The translations under genes and the position numbers were made by a program. Under the pieces are notes generated by a model. That model made no database searches, had not been told where the DNA came from, and saw nothing but the letters and a program-made list of their open reading frames with translations. From Butyrivibrio sp. (GTDB lineage Bacteria; Bacillota_A; Clostridia; Lachnospirales; Lachnospiraceae), in assembly GCA_017996845.1 (NCBI GenBank), contig JAGOGF010000142.1, positions 1 through 6,271 of the forward strand: a stretch of 6,271 nucleotides of DNA, given 5' to 3'. Below, piece after piece: positions 5,831 to 6,271 of this stretch (position 1 is its first letter; each line of letters opens with the position of its first letter).

Positions 5831-6271
5831 ATGGCTAAAAGAACAGTAAATGAAGTAAGCAAACTCAGCGGCGTAAGTATCCGAACACTTCACTACTATG
5901 ATCAGATCGGACTGCTCCCCCCGTCAGACATTGCAGAAAACGGCTATCGGCTGTATGACGATACAGCCATGGAACGCCTGCAGGAAATCCTGCTGTTTCG
6001 GGAACTGGAATTTCCGCTTGGTGATATTCAGCAGATTCTCCAAAGTCCTGACTTCGACCGGAACAAGGCGCTTACCCAGCAGATTGCACTTCTGACACTC
6101 AAAAAAGAACATCTGGAAAACCTGATCACGTTTGCCAGCGGTTTGAAATTAACAGGAGGAAAAACAATGGATTTTAAAGCATTTGATACCCACAAATTGG
6201 ATGAATATGCCAAAGAAGCAAAGAAACAATGGGGACAGACCCCTGCCTATCAGGAATTTGAGAAAAAAAGG
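5831..6271 (+). CDS. MerR-family transcriptional regulator, TipAL/Mta type, with TipAS-like C-terminal domain; 3' end cut by window
   Basis: 147 residues are visible and the frame is open at the right edge; relatives are about 250 residues. The N-terminal winged helix-turn-helix is clear: VNEVSKLSGVSIRTLHYYDQ (6-25), GLLPPS (27-32), then the wing NGYRLYDD (37-44). A dimerisation coiled helix follows at about 78-105. After Met113 begins a TipAS-like effector domain with FDTHKLDEYAKEAKKQWGQT (118-137) followed by PAYQEF, matching the FD...Y..E....WG.T.AY pattern of TipAS. Family members (TipAL, Mta, SkgA) activate promoters on binding drug-like ligands; the ligand here is unknown. The start at 5831 follows AAAGGAG (5813-5819), 11 nt upstream, a rather long spacing; AAAGG at 5824-5828 is too close. 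The operator at 5755-5775 suggests self-control. An internal ribosome binding site is described separately. Confidence 0.92.
   Translation, partial: MAKRTVNEVSKLSGVSIRTLHYYDQIGLLPPSDIAENGYRLYDDTAMERLQEILLFRELEFPLGDIQQILQSPDFDRNKALTQQIALLTLKKEHLENLITFASGLKLTGGKTMDFKAFDTHKLDEYAKEAKKQWGQTPAYQEFEKKR
6154..6169 (+). promoter_or_regulatory. Internal Shine-Dalgarno and in-frame start within the MerR gene (possible TipAS-like short product)
   Basis: AGGAGG (6154-6159), a full anti-16S match, lies 7 nt before ATG (6167-6169), which is codon 113 in frame with the MerR gene. This site is stronger and better spaced than that of the main start. The position falls at the junction between the DNA-binding and TipAS-like halves. 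In Streptomyces tipA an internal in-frame start at about codon 110 yields TipAS, a ligand-binding protein without the DNA-binding domain. A second product here is inferred from that parallel. Confidence 0.6.

Overview
The window looks like chromosomal DNA of a low-to-mid-GC Gram-positive anaerobe of the Clostridia, most likely a Lachnospiraceae member. This is an inference from three things: strong GGAG-type ribosome binding sites, tightly packed co-oriented genes, and protein types I remember mainly from that group (the DUF6179/DUF6323 pair, a stand-alone GlmU-like left-handed beta-helix protein, and a TipA-type MerR regulator). No rRNA, tRNA, CRISPR array, insertion sequence or phage gene is visible.

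Layout. Five genes run leftward on the minus strand. In transcription order they are: a DUF6323-type protein (5504-4971); a probable DUF6179-type protein 6 nt downstream (4964-4152); a 97-nt gap holding a perfect 15-bp inverted repeat; an ATPase-fold protein with ruined nucleotide-binding motifs (4056-2680); topB, DNA topoisomerase III (2687-624), which overlaps its upstream neighbour by 8 nt; and a GlmU-like beta-helix acyltransferase-type protein (615 to the left edge, C-terminus cut off). The last three look like one translationally coupled unit. The first two are a separate pair that may read through into it.

At the right, a 326-nt divergent intergenic region (5505-5830) separates this block from a rightward MerR-family gene (5831 to the right edge, truncated). 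The region is rich in signals: a minus-strand promoter for the DUF pair, a plus-strand promoter-like element leading straight into a rho-independent terminator, phased A-tracts, and a textbook MerR-type promoter with a 19-bp spacer filled by a perfect palindrome.

How the genes work together. The MerR gene very probably regulates itself through that palindrome. Inside its coding region lies a consensus AGGAGG seven bases before an in-frame ATG, exactly where the DNA-binding half ends and the ligand-binding (TipAS-like) half begins. The gene may therefore make both a full-length regulator and a DNA-binding-free ligand-trapping form, as the tipA gene of Streptomyces does. The other notable point is the close coupling of a predicted pseudo-ATPase with a slightly divergent type IA topoisomerase. 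No new multi-gene defence or mobile system can be supported from this sequence alone.
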